Origin: Aestuariicoccus sp032586235
GTDB lineage: Bacteria > Pseudomonadota > Alphaproteobacteria > Rhodobacterales > Rhodobacteraceae
Length of the DNA: 56,600 nucleotides
Direction: 5' to 3'
NCBI RefSeq assembly: GCF_032586235.1
Contig: NZ_JAWHTD010000028.1
Coordinates: 1 to 56,600 of the forward strand
Made by a program: the position numbers and the translations under genes. Below the pieces are notes generated by a model, which saw only the letters and a list, made by a program, of their open reading frames with translations, was not told the origin of the DNA and searched no databases. Shown in pieces: positions 1-7,598 of the stretch (the stretch's first letter is position 1; the number at the start of each line of letters is the position of its first letter).

Positions 1-93
1 CCCCGCGCGCGCAACGATGCGTTGTAGCTGGACCAGTTCGTGGTGCGATAGCGGGCGGGTGATGGCTTGTTCATACAACGCGTCTAACGGCAT
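1..93 (-). CDS. Partial hypothetical protein cut by the left edge
   Basis: An open minus-strand frame starts at an ATG at position 93 and runs 31 codons off the left end. It begins MPLDALYEQAITRPLSHHEL and its composition looks protein-like (Leu, Gln, Ile and Val in a helical pattern). I do not recognise the family. No good ribosome binding site sits at normal spacing: an AAGGA lies about 16 bases upstream, and a short perfect inverted repeat (GATTCAC-GAA-GTGAATC, 94-110) fills the gap. It could instead be the tail of a broken gene, so the call is weak. Confidence 0.3.
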   Translation of the reverse strand, partial: MPLDALYEQAITRPLSHHELVQLQRIVARAG

Positions 94-239
94 GGATTCA
101 CGAAGTGAATCCTTCGCCGACAGACTTTTGCAACAACGCCCATCGTCGGCCTCGTGGTCATTGTGTTGTTCATCCTCGGCTTTTTCGGCCTTCGCTGAGT
201 GCGGATATCTTTTGTAGCGGAACAATTGGAGGCAAAGCG

Positions 240-431
240 ATGACTAAAGGGAAAACCCCGAAACCCGACACTGCCGACCACGGCCTTGGTGCCAAAGGCA
301 CCATCTCTCAAGCCGGGCGTTCCGGTGGACGTTTGCCGCGTGACATCGGCACACAGGATGAGTTGAAGCGGGCAAACGAACGCCCCGCCGGCAAGACCCG
401 CGTCACTAAATCCGACGAAAAAGGCGAGTAG
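240..431 (+). CDS. Small hydrophilic hypothetical protein (63 aa)
   Basis: The ATG at 240 follows a strong ribosome binding site (GGAGG, 6 bases upstream). The product is short, basic and glycine-rich, rich in Lys, Arg and Asp, with no membrane segment or cysteine, and is probably disordered. A longer reading in the same frame from 105 has no ribosome binding site and an out-of-character N-terminus, so I reject it. In another frame just upstream (about 136-201) lies a short hydrophobic tail (TTPIVGLVVIVLFILGFFGL) without a start codon, which looks like a remnant. The function is unknown; its neighbours are stress and envelope genes. Confidence 0.55.
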   Translation: MTKGKTPKPDTADHGLGAKGTISQAGRSGGRLPRDIGTQDELKRANERPAGKTRVTKSDEKGE

Positions 432-462
432 TCGGAGTGCGTGTGACGCCACAAGGATCGTC

Positions 463-477
463 TGATCGACGCGATCA
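463..477. promoter_or_regulatory. Inverted repeat upstream of the DUF2254 gene
   Basis: A perfect inverted repeat TGATCG-ACG-CGATCA lies about 63 bases before the DUF2254 start. It could be a small operator. Its 3-base spacing does not fit an FNR box (TTGAT-N4-ATCAA), so the cognate protein is unknown. Confidence 0.25.
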
Positions 478-540
478 TGTCGTTCGCGAGAAAAGATGAA
501 ATGAGCTCATGACAGTGTCCCGGCCGGGGTGCGGAGAACG

Positions 541-1848
541 ATGCGCGGCCATTTCAAATTCATATCAAGGACATGGGACCGACTGCACAGCAGTTTCTGG
601 TTTCTGCCGTCGGTCATGGCAATCTCGGCCATGGCAACGGCTATCTTGTTGGTCATGCTGGATGCTCTTGAGGCCGCATGGCTCGGATGGATTGACGAAT
701 GGACTTATGCCTTCGGGCCAGAAAGCGCGCGGGCGATCCTGTCGGCTATTGCTGGATCAATGATCACGGTCGCCGGCGTCACATTCTCGATGACGATGCT
801 GACCCTGCAATTGGCATCTTCGCAGTTTGGCCCCCGAATGCTGCGCAATTTCATGCGCGACCGAGGCAATCAGATCGTGCTGGGCACATTCCTGTCCACC
901 TTCGTCTATTGCCTGTTGGTCCTTGCGTCCGTTCGGGGAAGCGGCGACTCCTACTTCGTGCCGGTGATCGCCGTGAGCTTCGGTATGATCTTGGCCGTCG
1001 CAAGCCTCGCGACGCTCATCTACTTCATCCACCACATCGCGACCTCGATCCGCATCGAGACCATTCTGGCGAAACTCGCGGTCGAGGCCCGCAAGACCGT
1101 TGCGCGGGTCTTCCCGGAGAACGGCCGCACGCCATCCGCATCATTTCCGGAGAAATCGCTCGAGGAGGCTTTGCCACCCGACTTTGACTCAGACAGCCGC
1201 TCCGTGGTCGCGTCGGGCGGCGGCTACATTCAGTCGATTGATCTGGACCGGCTTGTGCAGGTCGCCAGAGACCACGATCTTGTTGTCCGGATCGAGGGTC
1301 GGATCGGCAATTTTGTACCTGGAGCGGGTTCCCTTGTCGTCGCCTTCCCCTATGGCCGGGTCTCGGATGCCGTTGCCGACGACCTGTCCGATGCGTTCTC
1401 GTTTGGCCCCGAGCGCACGCCCGACCACGATATCGAGTTCTCGCTCAGGCGGATTGTGGAAATCGCACAACGTGCCTTGTCGCCGGGTGTCAACGACCCG
1501 ACAACCGCATTTTATTGCCTGGACCGCCTGGGTGAGGTTTTTGGGACCTTGGCGGGTCGGCATTTCCCCTCGGGTCGGATCCTGGATCAAAACATGAAGC
1601 TGCGGGTTGTTTTTGATCCGGTGGCATTAGCGGAATTAGTCTGTTCGGCGTTTGCGGCGATTGCCCGGTACGGGATCAGAGACGCCGACCTTGTCGGACG
1701 ACTGCTTGATGTCATGGAGAGATGCAGCCGCAGCGCGCCCGCATCGGATCGTGAGAAGATCATGCAACTCCATGATACGATCAGGGTAGGAAGCGCTGCT
1801 TCGGATTTCGAAGACGTGACCAGGGCGACGCAACCGGCCCGTTCGTGA
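541..1848 (+). CDS. DUF2254 family integral membrane protein
   Basis: The protein has 435 residues when read from the ATG at 541, which follows GGAGA at a spacing of 3. A GTG 12 bases earlier is possible but has no binding site. The N-terminal third holds a DRLHSSFWFLP segment and four hydrophobic helices (about residues 15-40, 65-90, 110-135 and 140-165), the usual DUF2254 plan. The soluble C-terminal half includes a conserved block with ALSPGVNDPTTA. The family sits in the inner membrane and its function is not established. It converges on an antiporter gene 4 bases away, with no room for a separate terminator. Confidence 0.85.
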   Translation: MRGHFKFISRTWDRLHSSFWFLPSVMAISAMATAILLVMLDALEAAWLGWIDEWTYAFGPESARAILSAIAGSMITVAGVTFSMTMLTLQLASSQFGPRMLRNFMRDRGNQIVLGTFLSTFVYCLLVLASVRGSGDSYFVPVIAVSFGMILAVASLATLIYFIHHIATSIRIETILAKLAVEARKTVARVFPENGRTPSASFPEKSLEEALPPDFDSDSRSVVASGGGYIQSIDLDRLVQVARDHDLVVRIEGRIGNFVPGAGSLVVAFPYGRVSDAVADDLSDAFSFGPERTPDHDIEFSLRRIVEIAQRALSPGVNDPTTAFYCLDRLGEVFGTLAGRHFPSGRILDQNMKLRVVFDPVALAELVCSAFAAIARYGIRDADLVGRLLDVMERCSRSAPASDREKIMQLHDTIRVGSAASDFEDVTRATQPARS

Positions 1849-1852
1849 GCGG

Positions 1853-3109
1853 CTACGCCTGACGTGACGCCGGTTTTCGGCTCAGAAATCGGGCCAAAGG
1901 CGCGATCGTGAGCCCTTGAACGATTATCGAGAACACGACGACGATAAAGGTCGCGGTGAGGATCAGCGGCTTCCAGTCGCTGTCCGGCAGGCTGAGCGCG
2001 AGGGCAACCGAGATGCCTCCCTTGAGCCCGCCCCACGTCATGATGGGCACAACCCCGCGCGAATACTCTCGGAATGGCCGGATCAGGACAACCGGAACCG
2101 CAACGGCGAAAAGGCGTCCAACCAGAGACAGGCCAATCGCAGCGACTCCAGCGGAAATCGTGTCGAAGTTCAGGGTGACGACGAAGACTTCGACGCCGAT
2201 AAGAAGGAACAGAACCGCATTGAGAATCTCGTCGATAACGGTCCAGAATCCGCTCAGATACGCTTGGGTCTGTTCTGACATCGCATGTTTGATGCCGATA
2301 TCCCCCATGAAGAGCCCGGCAACTACGGCCATGATCGGACCTGAGAGGCCCAGTGCGACTGCGAGCTGATAGCCCCCCAGGGCCAGCCCGAGCGAGAGCA
2401 GGATCTCCAGCGGATAATCGTCGATCCGGCGCATGACCCTGTATGTCAGGAATCCCAGGACGCCGCCGAGCAGCGCACCACCGCCAACCTCTTTCAGGAA
2501 GAACATGATGATGCCGAGCGTATCGGCAGCGGCATGCCTGCCGACCGGCTGGAAAGCCAGACCGACCAGTACCAAGAATACCACGTAGCCGACCCCGTCG
2601 TTGAACAGGGATTCCCCGATAATCTTGGCCTCCAGAGACTTCGGCAGGTTGGCTTCGGCCATGACACCGAGCACGGCCACCGGATCGGTTGGTGAGATCA
2701 GTGCGCCAAAGACAAGTGCCGCCAGCAACGGCATGCCGGTGACCCAATGGAAGCCAAAGCCGACGACTGTGACCGAGAGCGCCACCCCGAGCGTCGCCAT
2801 GACTGCTATTGTCCAGGCCTGTTCCTGCAGATCCTCGAGGCGGACGTGGAGGGCCCCAGCGAACAGCAGAAGGCCGAGCATTCCTTCGAGCAGGGTCCGT
2901 GAGAACTCGGCTTCGGTCACGAACTGCCGCATTTCCATGGCGACACCGAGATCGGGGCGCAGCGCATCCAGGCCTAGGACGCCGAAGGATGCGGCAAGGG
3001 CGACGATCAGGATGCCGATAGCAGATGGCAGGCGGAAGACGATGTGATTTACCGCTCCGAACACGCCGGCGAACACAATCAGAAGCGTGCCGATCTGCAA
3101 GGCGTTCAT
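1853..3109 (-). CDS. Cation:proton antiporter, CPA1/NhaP type
   Basis: This is a 418-residue inner-membrane antiporter with about 12 hydrophobic helices and almost no cytoplasmic tail. Family signatures seen are ALISPTDPVAVLGVM (around residues 135-150), where the Asp is expected to bind the cation, and the GESLFNDGVGYV motif around 165-176. CPA1 proteins exchange Na+ or K+ for H+ and control pH and sodium. Its place in an island with a possible Na+ or H+ pumping N-ATPase suggests a role in ion circuits, but that link is inference. The ATG at 3109 begins MNALQIG and the first helix follows at once. Substrate cannot be decided from sequence. Confidence 0.88.
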   Translation of the reverse strand: MNALQIGTLLIVFAGVFGAVNHIVFRLPSAIGILIVALAASFGVLGLDALRPDLGVAMEMRQFVTEAEFSRTLLEGMLGLLLFAGALHVRLEDLQEQAWTIAVMATLGVALSVTVVGFGFHWVTGMPLLAALVFGALISPTDPVAVLGVMAEANLPKSLEAKIIGESLFNDGVGYVVFLVLVGLAFQPVGRHAAADTLGIIMFFLKEVGGGALLGGVLGFLTYRVMRRIDDYPLEILLSLGLALGGYQLAVALGLSGPIMAVVAGLFMGDIGIKHAMSEQTQAYLSGFWTVIDEILNAVLFLLIGVEVFVVTLNFDTISAGVAAIGLSLVGRLFAVAVPVVLIRPFREYSRGVVPIMTWGGLKGGISVALALSLPDSDWKPLILTATFIVVVFSIIVQGLTIAPLARFLSRKPASRQA

Positions 3110-3115
3110 CGGGAC

Positions 3116-3460
3116 CTACGTTTTGCTGCCCGACGGTTTCCTGGCAGGTTCGGTCCTGCCATCTGGCTCGGGCCCACCCCAGCGGGGGATTGTCAGCTTG
3201 TTGTCAGGCCGGCGCCCCGGAAGCCGTCTGTCACCGGCTGTATCGGACGCATCAGCACCTAGACCCAAACCCGTTCCGGCATGTGTGTCGTCAGATGAGC
3301 CACTCAAATCAAAACCGGGTCGGTCGATCTTTTGAGTGCCTTCGTCTGGTGTGTGCGGTTCGTCTTCTACGGCCTTCCTGAGCTTGTGTTCGCCGGTTTC
3401 GTCTGGGACCTCCAGGGACCGAGACTTGGGTGAAGTGGCAGGTTTTTCGTGATCTTTCAT
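3116..3460 (-). CDS. Hydrophilic hypothetical protein (114 aa)
   Basis: The ATG at 3460 is preceded by AGGAGG at good spacing, so the frame is probably translated. The product is strongly charged, rich in Asp, Glu, Lys, Pro and Gly, without hydrophobic segments, and likely disordered. No domain was recognised. It ends 6 bases before the antiporter start on the same strand, so the two are probably co-transcribed. Similar small charged proteins are common in stress islands, but no function should be inferred. Confidence 0.6.
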   Translation of the reverse strand: MKDHEKPATSPKSRSLEVPDETGEHKLRKAVEDEPHTPDEGTQKIDRPGFDLSGSSDDTHAGTGLGLGADASDTAGDRRLPGRRPDNKLTIPRWGGPEPDGRTEPARKPSGSKT

Positions 3461-3550
3461 GGTTTTCCTCCTTTTGTAGATAATGGAGCCTGCTCTCCGA
3501 ACTTGGTGCGTGCGCCATCTTGGTCTGAACCAGGCGCGCCATCCGTAGAG

Positions 3551-3787
3551 TCACCCCCTGCGAACAGAATTCCCCCCAGCAATGATCCGTCGGAGCAATG
3601 CTGCCGCAGCCTGGTGCCTTTCGACATCGGTCGCGGAACCAACGGCGTTCTCATGGGTGGCAGCGGCATCCGTCAGAACGCCCATGATCTCTTTCTCGGG
3701 CAAAATCCCGGCGTCGTTCAGTGCGAGGAGCAGGGCCTCGCAAACTGAGAGGGCTGCCATGCCTGAATACATATGATCGTCTGTCAT
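3551..3787 (-). CDS. Small hypothetical protein (78 aa)
   Basis: The reading frame gives a mostly helical soluble protein (MYSGMAALSVCEALLLALND, then a second helix ending in AAALLRRIIAG). No catalytic motif is visible and I do not recognise the family by name. The start at 3787 has only a weak AAAGG upstream. It faces away from the Crp/Fnr gene, so the 222-base gap between them, with its FNR-like box, may serve both directions. It probably forms an operon with the next genes on the minus strand. Confidence 0.55.
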   Translation of the reverse strand: MTDDHMYSGMAALSVCEALLLALNDAGILPEKEIMGVLTDAAATHENAVGSATDVERHQAAAALLRRIIAGGNSVRRG

Positions 3788-3872
3788 GGGGTTTTGACCT
3801 TTCCGGCGTGTGCGACGCCGAAAGACGCCCGCTGCTTGCAGAGCAGACTGGCAAGGAATCTGTTATGCTGCG

Positions 3873-3886
3873 CTGATCCACATCAG
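3873..3886. promoter_or_regulatory. Candidate FNR-type box (CTGAT-CCAC-ATCAG)
   Basis: The site is a perfect palindrome with the 5-4-5 layout of the FNR/Anr box (TTGAT-N4-ATCAA) and differs from it only at the outer base of each arm. It lies in the divergent gap between the 78-residue protein gene (start 3787) and the Crp/Fnr gene (start 4010). Which regulator binds it cannot be told from sequence. Confidence 0.45.
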
Positions 3887-3914
3887 TCGTCGCTGCGGTT
3901 GTTTTGGCTAAGAT

Positions 3915-4054
3915 TGTGTCAGGCGCTGGATGGGAACAAATGATCGAAAACACTCCGCTTGTCCGAAAGCTCGGCGCATTCGTCTGTGTCAGGCGCTGGA
4001 TGGGAACAAATGATCGAAAACACTCCGCTTGTCCGAAAGCTCGGCGCATTCGTC
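3915..4054. repeat. Perfect 70-bp tandem duplication over a start codon
   Basis: Positions 3915-3984 and 3985-4054 are identical. Each copy carries 25 bases of leader, the ATG and the first 15 codons of the Crp/Fnr gene. Because 70 is not a multiple of 3, the first ATG (3940) leads into a 43-codon frame that stops at 4069-4071, past the true start at 4010. The duplication therefore leaves the gene intact but places an overlapping decoy frame in front of it. Confidence 0.95.
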
Positions 4055-4834
4055 GCCCTGTCGGACCCTGAATTGTTGGTGCTTGCGTCCTTGCACAAGC
4101 GCCGCCGCACCTTTGTGGCCGGGTGGGATCTTGTCCATCAGGGGCAATCGGATCAGGCCGCTTATATCCTCGCCTCCGGCTGGGCCTGTTCCTACAAGCT
4201 TCTTGAGGATGGTCAGCGGCAGATCGTGGATTTCCAGATCCCCGGCGACTTCCTGGGGCTGCGCAGTGTTCTTCTACATGTCTCGGATCACAGCATCGAG
4301 CCGGTGTCGGATATCGAGGTGACGGAAATCCACGTTGCAGACCTTTTGCAAGCATTTGCGCAAACTCCCCGGCTGGCCACCGCGGTTTTGTGGGCGGCGT
4401 CCCGGGACGAGGCGATGGTGGTCGAGCATCTGGTGGATGTGGGGCGTCGCGATGCGGCCGAACGCATGGCGCATTTCCTGCTGGAGCTTGGCGCAAGGCT
4501 TGCCTTGGTCGGACTGGGCAACAAGGACGGCTATTCCTGTCCGCTGACGCAATACCACCTGGCCGATTCGCTTGGGCTGAGCGCCGTCCACGTCAATCGG
4601 GTCCTGCGGCAGCTTCGCGAAGCAGGCATGATCACGTTTCGGGCCGGGTTCGTGGCGTTCGACGACTATGACCAACTGGTCAGGTTCGCCCAGTTCGATC
4701 CGTCCTACATGGATCAGAATGGGCCGCTTCTCCGCCGACTTCGCTGCGCATTGGCCTGCCGTCAGATGCGACCCAGCAGCATCAGGATGACCACGATGAT
4801 CAGGATCGTGCCGAGCACACCGGTCCCGGCATGA
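4010..4834 (+). CDS. Crp/Fnr family transcriptional regulator
   Basis: This 274-residue protein has a cyclic-nucleotide-binding-like beta barrel (about residues 15-115), a long dimerisation helix, and a winged helix-turn-helix (about 170-215, LADSLGLSAVHVNRVLRQLR). The start at 4010 is the second of two copies made by the 70-bp duplication; the first copy is out of frame. The N-terminal cysteine cluster that holds an Fe-S centre in FNR is absent, so it is not an oxygen sensor of that type. The recognition helix lacks the E-x-x-S-R pattern of FNR, so it may not read FNR boxes. It is the only regulator near the arginine deiminase and N-ATPase operons and is a reasonable candidate controller. 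The last 73 bases overlap DUF3309 on the other strand. Confidence 0.88.
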   Translation: MIENTPLVRKLGAFVALSDPELLVLASLHKRRRTFVAGWDLVHQGQSDQAAYILASGWACSYKLLEDGQRQIVDFQIPGDFLGLRSVLLHVSDHSIEPVSDIEVTEIHVADLLQAFAQTPRLATAVLWAASRDEAMVVEHLVDVGRRDAAERMAHFLLELGARLALVGLGNKDGYSCPLTQYHLADSLGLSAVHVNRVLRQLREAGMITFRAGFVAFDDYDQLVRFAQFDPSYMDQNGPLLRRLRCALACRQMRPSSIRMTTMIRIVPSTPVPA

Positions 4835-4926
4835 CCGAAGCCATAGCCATAGCCGCCGAAGCGCCCACTGAATCCGCCGACTAGAAAGATGATAAGAAGA
4901 ACGATCAGGATCGTACCGAGTGACAT
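4762..4926 (-). CDS. DUF3309 family small membrane protein (54 aa)
   Basis: A short frame from the ATG at 4926 encodes two hydrophobic helices (MSLGTILIVLLIIFLVGG and TGVLGTILIIVVILMLLGRI) joined by a Gly/Tyr-rich loop with repeated GY pairs. This is the standard DUF3309 layout, including the closing LLLGRI. The function is unknown and the protein should sit in the inner membrane. It overlaps the end of the Crp/Fnr gene on the opposite strand, so both proteins share coding DNA over 73 bases. Confidence 0.8.
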   Translation of the reverse strand: MSLGTILIVLLIIFLVGGFSGRFGGYGYGFGHAGTGVLGTILIIVVILMLLGRI

Positions 4927-5001
4927 GGCGCTTTCTCCTATGTTGGGGCGCGCTCGTCATGCGAGACGCTCCGATGGTGGTGTTGTCGGCAAGAGGTCGT
5001 T

Positions 5002-5142
5002 TCAGTTTCCCTCGATGGTCACGCCATGCTCGTTGATCTCGATGTCGATGCCGCTTTGGCGTTCCTGATAGTAGAGATAGCCTGCGCCGATGAGGCAGAC
5101 CGCGAGGACTCCAATCAAGACGAGAAGAAGATTTCGGCTCAT
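5002..5142 (-). CDS. Single-helix membrane peptide (46 aa)
   Basis: The frame from the ATG at 5142 gives one N-terminal hydrophobic helix (LLLVLIGVLAVCLIGAGYLY) and a short acidic tail with an INEHGVTIEGN end. A GAGGG lies 8 bases before the ATG. A longer in-frame start at 5190 has no support. The family is not known to me by name. Its neighbours (DUF3309, CsbD, OmpA-like) form a run of small envelope or stress genes on the same strand. Confidence 0.55.
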   Translation of the reverse strand: MSRNLLLVLIGVLAVCLIGAGYLYYQERQSGIDIEINEHGVTIEGN

Positions 5143-5259
5143 CGGAACTGCCCTCGCTGGCACGTGGAACTCTTGTCCAAGACGGAACACTGATCGCTAG
5201 GAGGCCGCGCTGCCGGGACCATTGCCTGCGAATGAGTGGACGCCCGAAGCACTGGGGCT

Positions 5260-5433
5260 CTAAGCGTCACGGATCGTATCCTTGATGCCGCCGACAGCGT
5301 TCTGGACCTTGCCCTCGACTTTCTCGGCTTCGCCCTCCGCTTCGAGCTTGGCATCGCCGACCGCCTTGCCGACGGCAGCCTTGACCTTGCCCTTGACCAC
5401 CTTGGCGGAGCCGATCACCCGATCCTTGTCCAT
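5260..5433 (-). CDS. CsbD family stress protein (57 aa)
   Basis: The frame from the ATG at 5433 starts MDKDRVIGSAKVVKGKVKAA and continues with LEAEGEAEKVEGKVQNAVGG. Alternating Lys/Glu and the GKVQNAVGG block are typical of CsbD proteins, which are small, soluble, often disordered stress-response products of unknown mechanism. The length is normal. It is a separate gene in the same direction as the OmpA-like lipoprotein 92 bases upstream. Confidence 0.85.
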   Translation of the reverse strand: MDKDRVIGSAKVVKGKVKAAVGKAVGDAKLEAEGEAEKVEGKVQNAVGGIKDTIRDA

Positions 5434-5525
5434 TGCGTATTCCTTTCCGAAGGTATGTGGTCGCCAAATCCGTTGCGACCAGGATTTATGCTGCCGGCGA
5501 TGCCCTGCTTTCGCGTTGATGCCGG

Positions 5526-6161
5526 TCAGCGCGTGGGCGTGATCACGATTTCGACGCGACGGTTCTGCGCCCGGCCGACAGCCGTGGCGTTCGTCGTGAT
5601 CGGTTCGTTATAACCGCGACCGGAATAGGTAATCCGCGAAGCGGACACGCCATCCCTAATCAGGATGCGGGCGACGGCCAGAGCGCGATCTTGACTCAGC
5701 TGTTGGTTATAGGCAGCAGAACCGACGTTGTCGCTATGACCCACAACACGGACCGTCGAGTTCGGGTGCGCATTCAGTGAACGTGCGACTTCGCGCAGGG
5801 CAGGCCGGAAACTTGAGGCTACAGTGGCGGACCCCGTCGGGAAGGTCACGCCTTCGGGCAGGATGACACGCAGCTGGCTGCCGGTATTGGTGATGACCGC
5901 GCCGCTGCCCGCCAGTTGTTGATTCAACTCGCGTTCCTGTCGGGCCATATCGGCCCCGATGGCGCCGCCCACCGCAGCGCCGATTGCGCCACCGATGATC
6001 GTGGAGCGCCTATCATCCCCAATGGCGTTGCCGATGACCGCCCCTGTCACGCCACCAATGACTGCGCCCGTTGCCGGCTGGTTGGCCGTGCCATCATTGT
6101 AGGTGCAGCCTGTCAGGGCGATAACGGTTGCGGCTGAGAGAATTCCAGCAATCTTGATCAT
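5526..6161 (-). CDS. OmpA-family lipoprotein with glycine-zipper region
   Basis: The protein has 211 residues from the ATG at 6161. The first 19 form a lipoprotein signal ending ALTGC, so the mature protein should be lipid-anchored at Cys19. Residues about 30-75 are Gly/Ala-rich with repeated GAVIG and GGAIG units, a glycine-zipper segment. The C-terminal half (about 95-211) is an OmpA-like peptidoglycan-binding domain, with VVGHSDNVGSAAYNQQLSQDRA and a closing GRAQNRRVEI. It likely ties the outer membrane to the cell wall. The longer reading from 6263 adds a charged, unlikely N-terminus. Confidence 0.88.
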   Translation of the reverse strand: MIKIAGILSAATVIALTGCTYNDGTANQPATGAVIGGVTGAVIGNAIGDDRRSTIIGGAIGAAVGGAIGADMARQERELNQQLAGSGAVITNTGSQLRVILPEGVTFPTGSATVASSFRPALREVARSLNAHPNSTVRVVGHSDNVGSAAYNQQLSQDRALAVARILIRDGVSASRITYSGRGYNEPITTNATAVGRAQNRRVEIVITPTR

Positions 6162-6566
6162 GGAACTTGTCCTTTTGGAGCGAGCCTTTCCAGAAGATGA
6201 CGTGGTGCCATGTTCCGAACCCCGCGATTGAGTCTTTTTCGCCTGTCGTTCCAAGGGCCGCATTAACCCTGATTAGCCCCTGGAAAAGAAAGCTGTCGCA
6301 CCGCCAGACCCATTCGACGAGATTACGCTGTGATCCCAGGCTGTGGCGGCGGAGAAGTGATGGTCGGCGACCCGGATTGCCCCCGACAGTCGCCAAATGA
6401 CCAAATAGCCAAATAAAAGTCGAGTGGCTCGGCCAGAATGACCGGCCACCCGAAACGTTGAATCGGCATCGCATCAAATGGCTTCGAAGAATTGAATGGG
6501 AAACCCTGAATTGGTTCCCCGTCTGCATCTGCCCGGCTTGCAAGGCCGGGCAGACACGTCGTTACA
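6162..6566. other. Intergenic region without a supported gene
   Basis: No frame here has a convincing start and protein-like composition. It should contain the promoter of the OmpA-like gene. Two hairpins are visible: one around 6430-6455 (GTGGC...GCCAC with an internal bulge) and one at 6530-6552. Confidence 0.5.
6530..6552 (-). terminator. Hairpin after the GNAT/65-aa frame
   Basis: A perfect 8-bp stem (TGCCCGGC / GCCGGGCA) with a 7-base loop lies 15 bases past the stop at 6567 in the minus direction. There is no U run, so it may terminate weakly or just protect the 3' end of the arc operon transcript. Confidence 0.4.
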
Positions 6567-6764
6567 TCACGCGAGAGCGTGAGTCGCGGCGTCCAGTTCC
6601 TTGTGCGTCGCGGCGTCGTTCTTGGCCGTATGGGCCTTTTCCGCAGCCTGATAGTGCTTCAGCGCCGCGTCCTTCTTCGGGCCGGAGGGCGCCTTGTCCC
6701 ATGCTGCCTTCACGGTTTTCATCTTGTCAGCAACGTTGGCCGATTTGTCGGTTTCGGGTGTCAT
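6567..6764 (-). CDS. Small Lys/Ala-rich protein, possible independent gene
   Basis: Within the last 65 codons of the GNAT frame, the ATG at 6764 is preceded by AAAGGA at a spacing of 7. The product is rich in Lys, Ala and Asp with amphipathic helices (VADKMKTVKAAWDKAP, ALKHYQAAEKAHTAK). Translation from this internal start would give a free small protein whatever happens upstream. I recall similar short proteins as stand-alone genes in alphaproteobacteria, which favours separate function. The role is unknown. Confidence 0.5.
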   Translation of the reverse strand: MTPETDKSANVADKMKTVKAAWDKAPSGPKKDAALKHYQAAEKAHTAKNDAATHKELDAATHALA

Positions 6765-7598
6765 GGAACTGTCCTTTCGTGGACGGTCCGGAAACGAGAA
6801 ACACGCGGGACGGGGGACATGGGAACAGTCTGTCCCACGTGTCTCTGGATCACTCGGACTGGTTACACGTTCACCTAAGTTCGGGTGAACACTGGGGACT
6901 ATCGCGCCGCCCTCGTTCTCCCACACTGATGTAGGTTGGTCTGGACCTATTATTTCCGGTAGTTCCGGATGGAAGTTCACAAACCGGCGGAGTTTAGCCG
7001 ACGTCCGGTTGATGATTGCCCGGGCGGCTCCACCCAGTGTTTCGCGGTTGTCTGCCGTTGACTTGGGAACACGCACAGAAATGGCAGATACAGGAAAAGT
7101 AACCTCGATATCTTCACCGCCAAGTGCTGTTTGGGCTCCGCCGAATTGGTCCAGAAGCCCCAGCATTGCTGTATTCTCGCTGTGGACCAGGGCATTGAAC
7201 TCGGTGATTCCGCCTCGCTTCGCGAATTCCGCCAGCACTCCAAGCAGAAGACTGCCCAGCCCCTGATGTTGATGACTATCCGCAATGGTGACCGCAATCT
7301 CAGCAATATGCTTTTGATCGGGCAGCCGTAAATATCGAGCGATGCCAATCGGTTCTGGTATTGGTCCATCGATGAGCAAAGCGCCGACCGCGACGTGGTC
7401 CGGGTCGTTTGTGGCTGTAAACCTGTCCAGTTCCTTCTCGGTGAGGTTCTTGTGCGCCCCCAGAAACCGGAAGTACCTCGCACGACCGGACAAATGCGCG
7501 AAACCAATCTCCAACAGATGGCGATCTGCCGGTGTCACTTCTCTTACGAGAACGGACGCGCCGTTCTCGAGGGTTGTTTTGAAGGGGGTGAGTTTCAC
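6567..7598 (-). CDS. GNAT acetyltransferase reading through into a small protein
   Basis: The GTG start at 7598 overlaps the arcC stop by 4 bases, which ties this gene to the arginine deiminase operon. Residues about 15-165 form a GNAT acetyltransferase fold, with the acetyl-CoA loop QHQGLGSLLLGVL and a nearby IAEIAVTI strand. After a low-complexity linker (about 170-275) the frame continues without a stop into MTPETDKSANVADKMK, which looks like a separate 65-residue protein with its own ribosome binding site. Either this is a real fusion or the GNAT gene has lost its stop. The GNAT substrate is unknown; in an arc operon it could act on a protein or an amino acid. Confidence 0.7.
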   Translation of the reverse strand: MKLTPFKTTLENGASVLVREVTPADRHLLEIGFAHLSGRARYFRFLGAHKNLTEKELDRFTATNDPDHVAVGALLIDGPIPEPIGIARYLRLPDQKHIAEIAVTIADSHQHQGLGSLLLGVLAEFAKRGGITEFNALVHSENTAMLGLLDQFGGAQTALGGEDIEVTFPVSAISVRVPKSTADNRETLGGAARAIINRTSAKLRRFVNFHPELPEIIGPDQPTSVWENEGGAIVPSVHPNLGERVTSPSDPETRGTDCSHVPRPACFSFPDRPRKDSSMTPETDKSANVADKMKTVKAAWDKAPSGPKKDAALKHYQAAEKAHTAKNDAATHKELDAATHALA

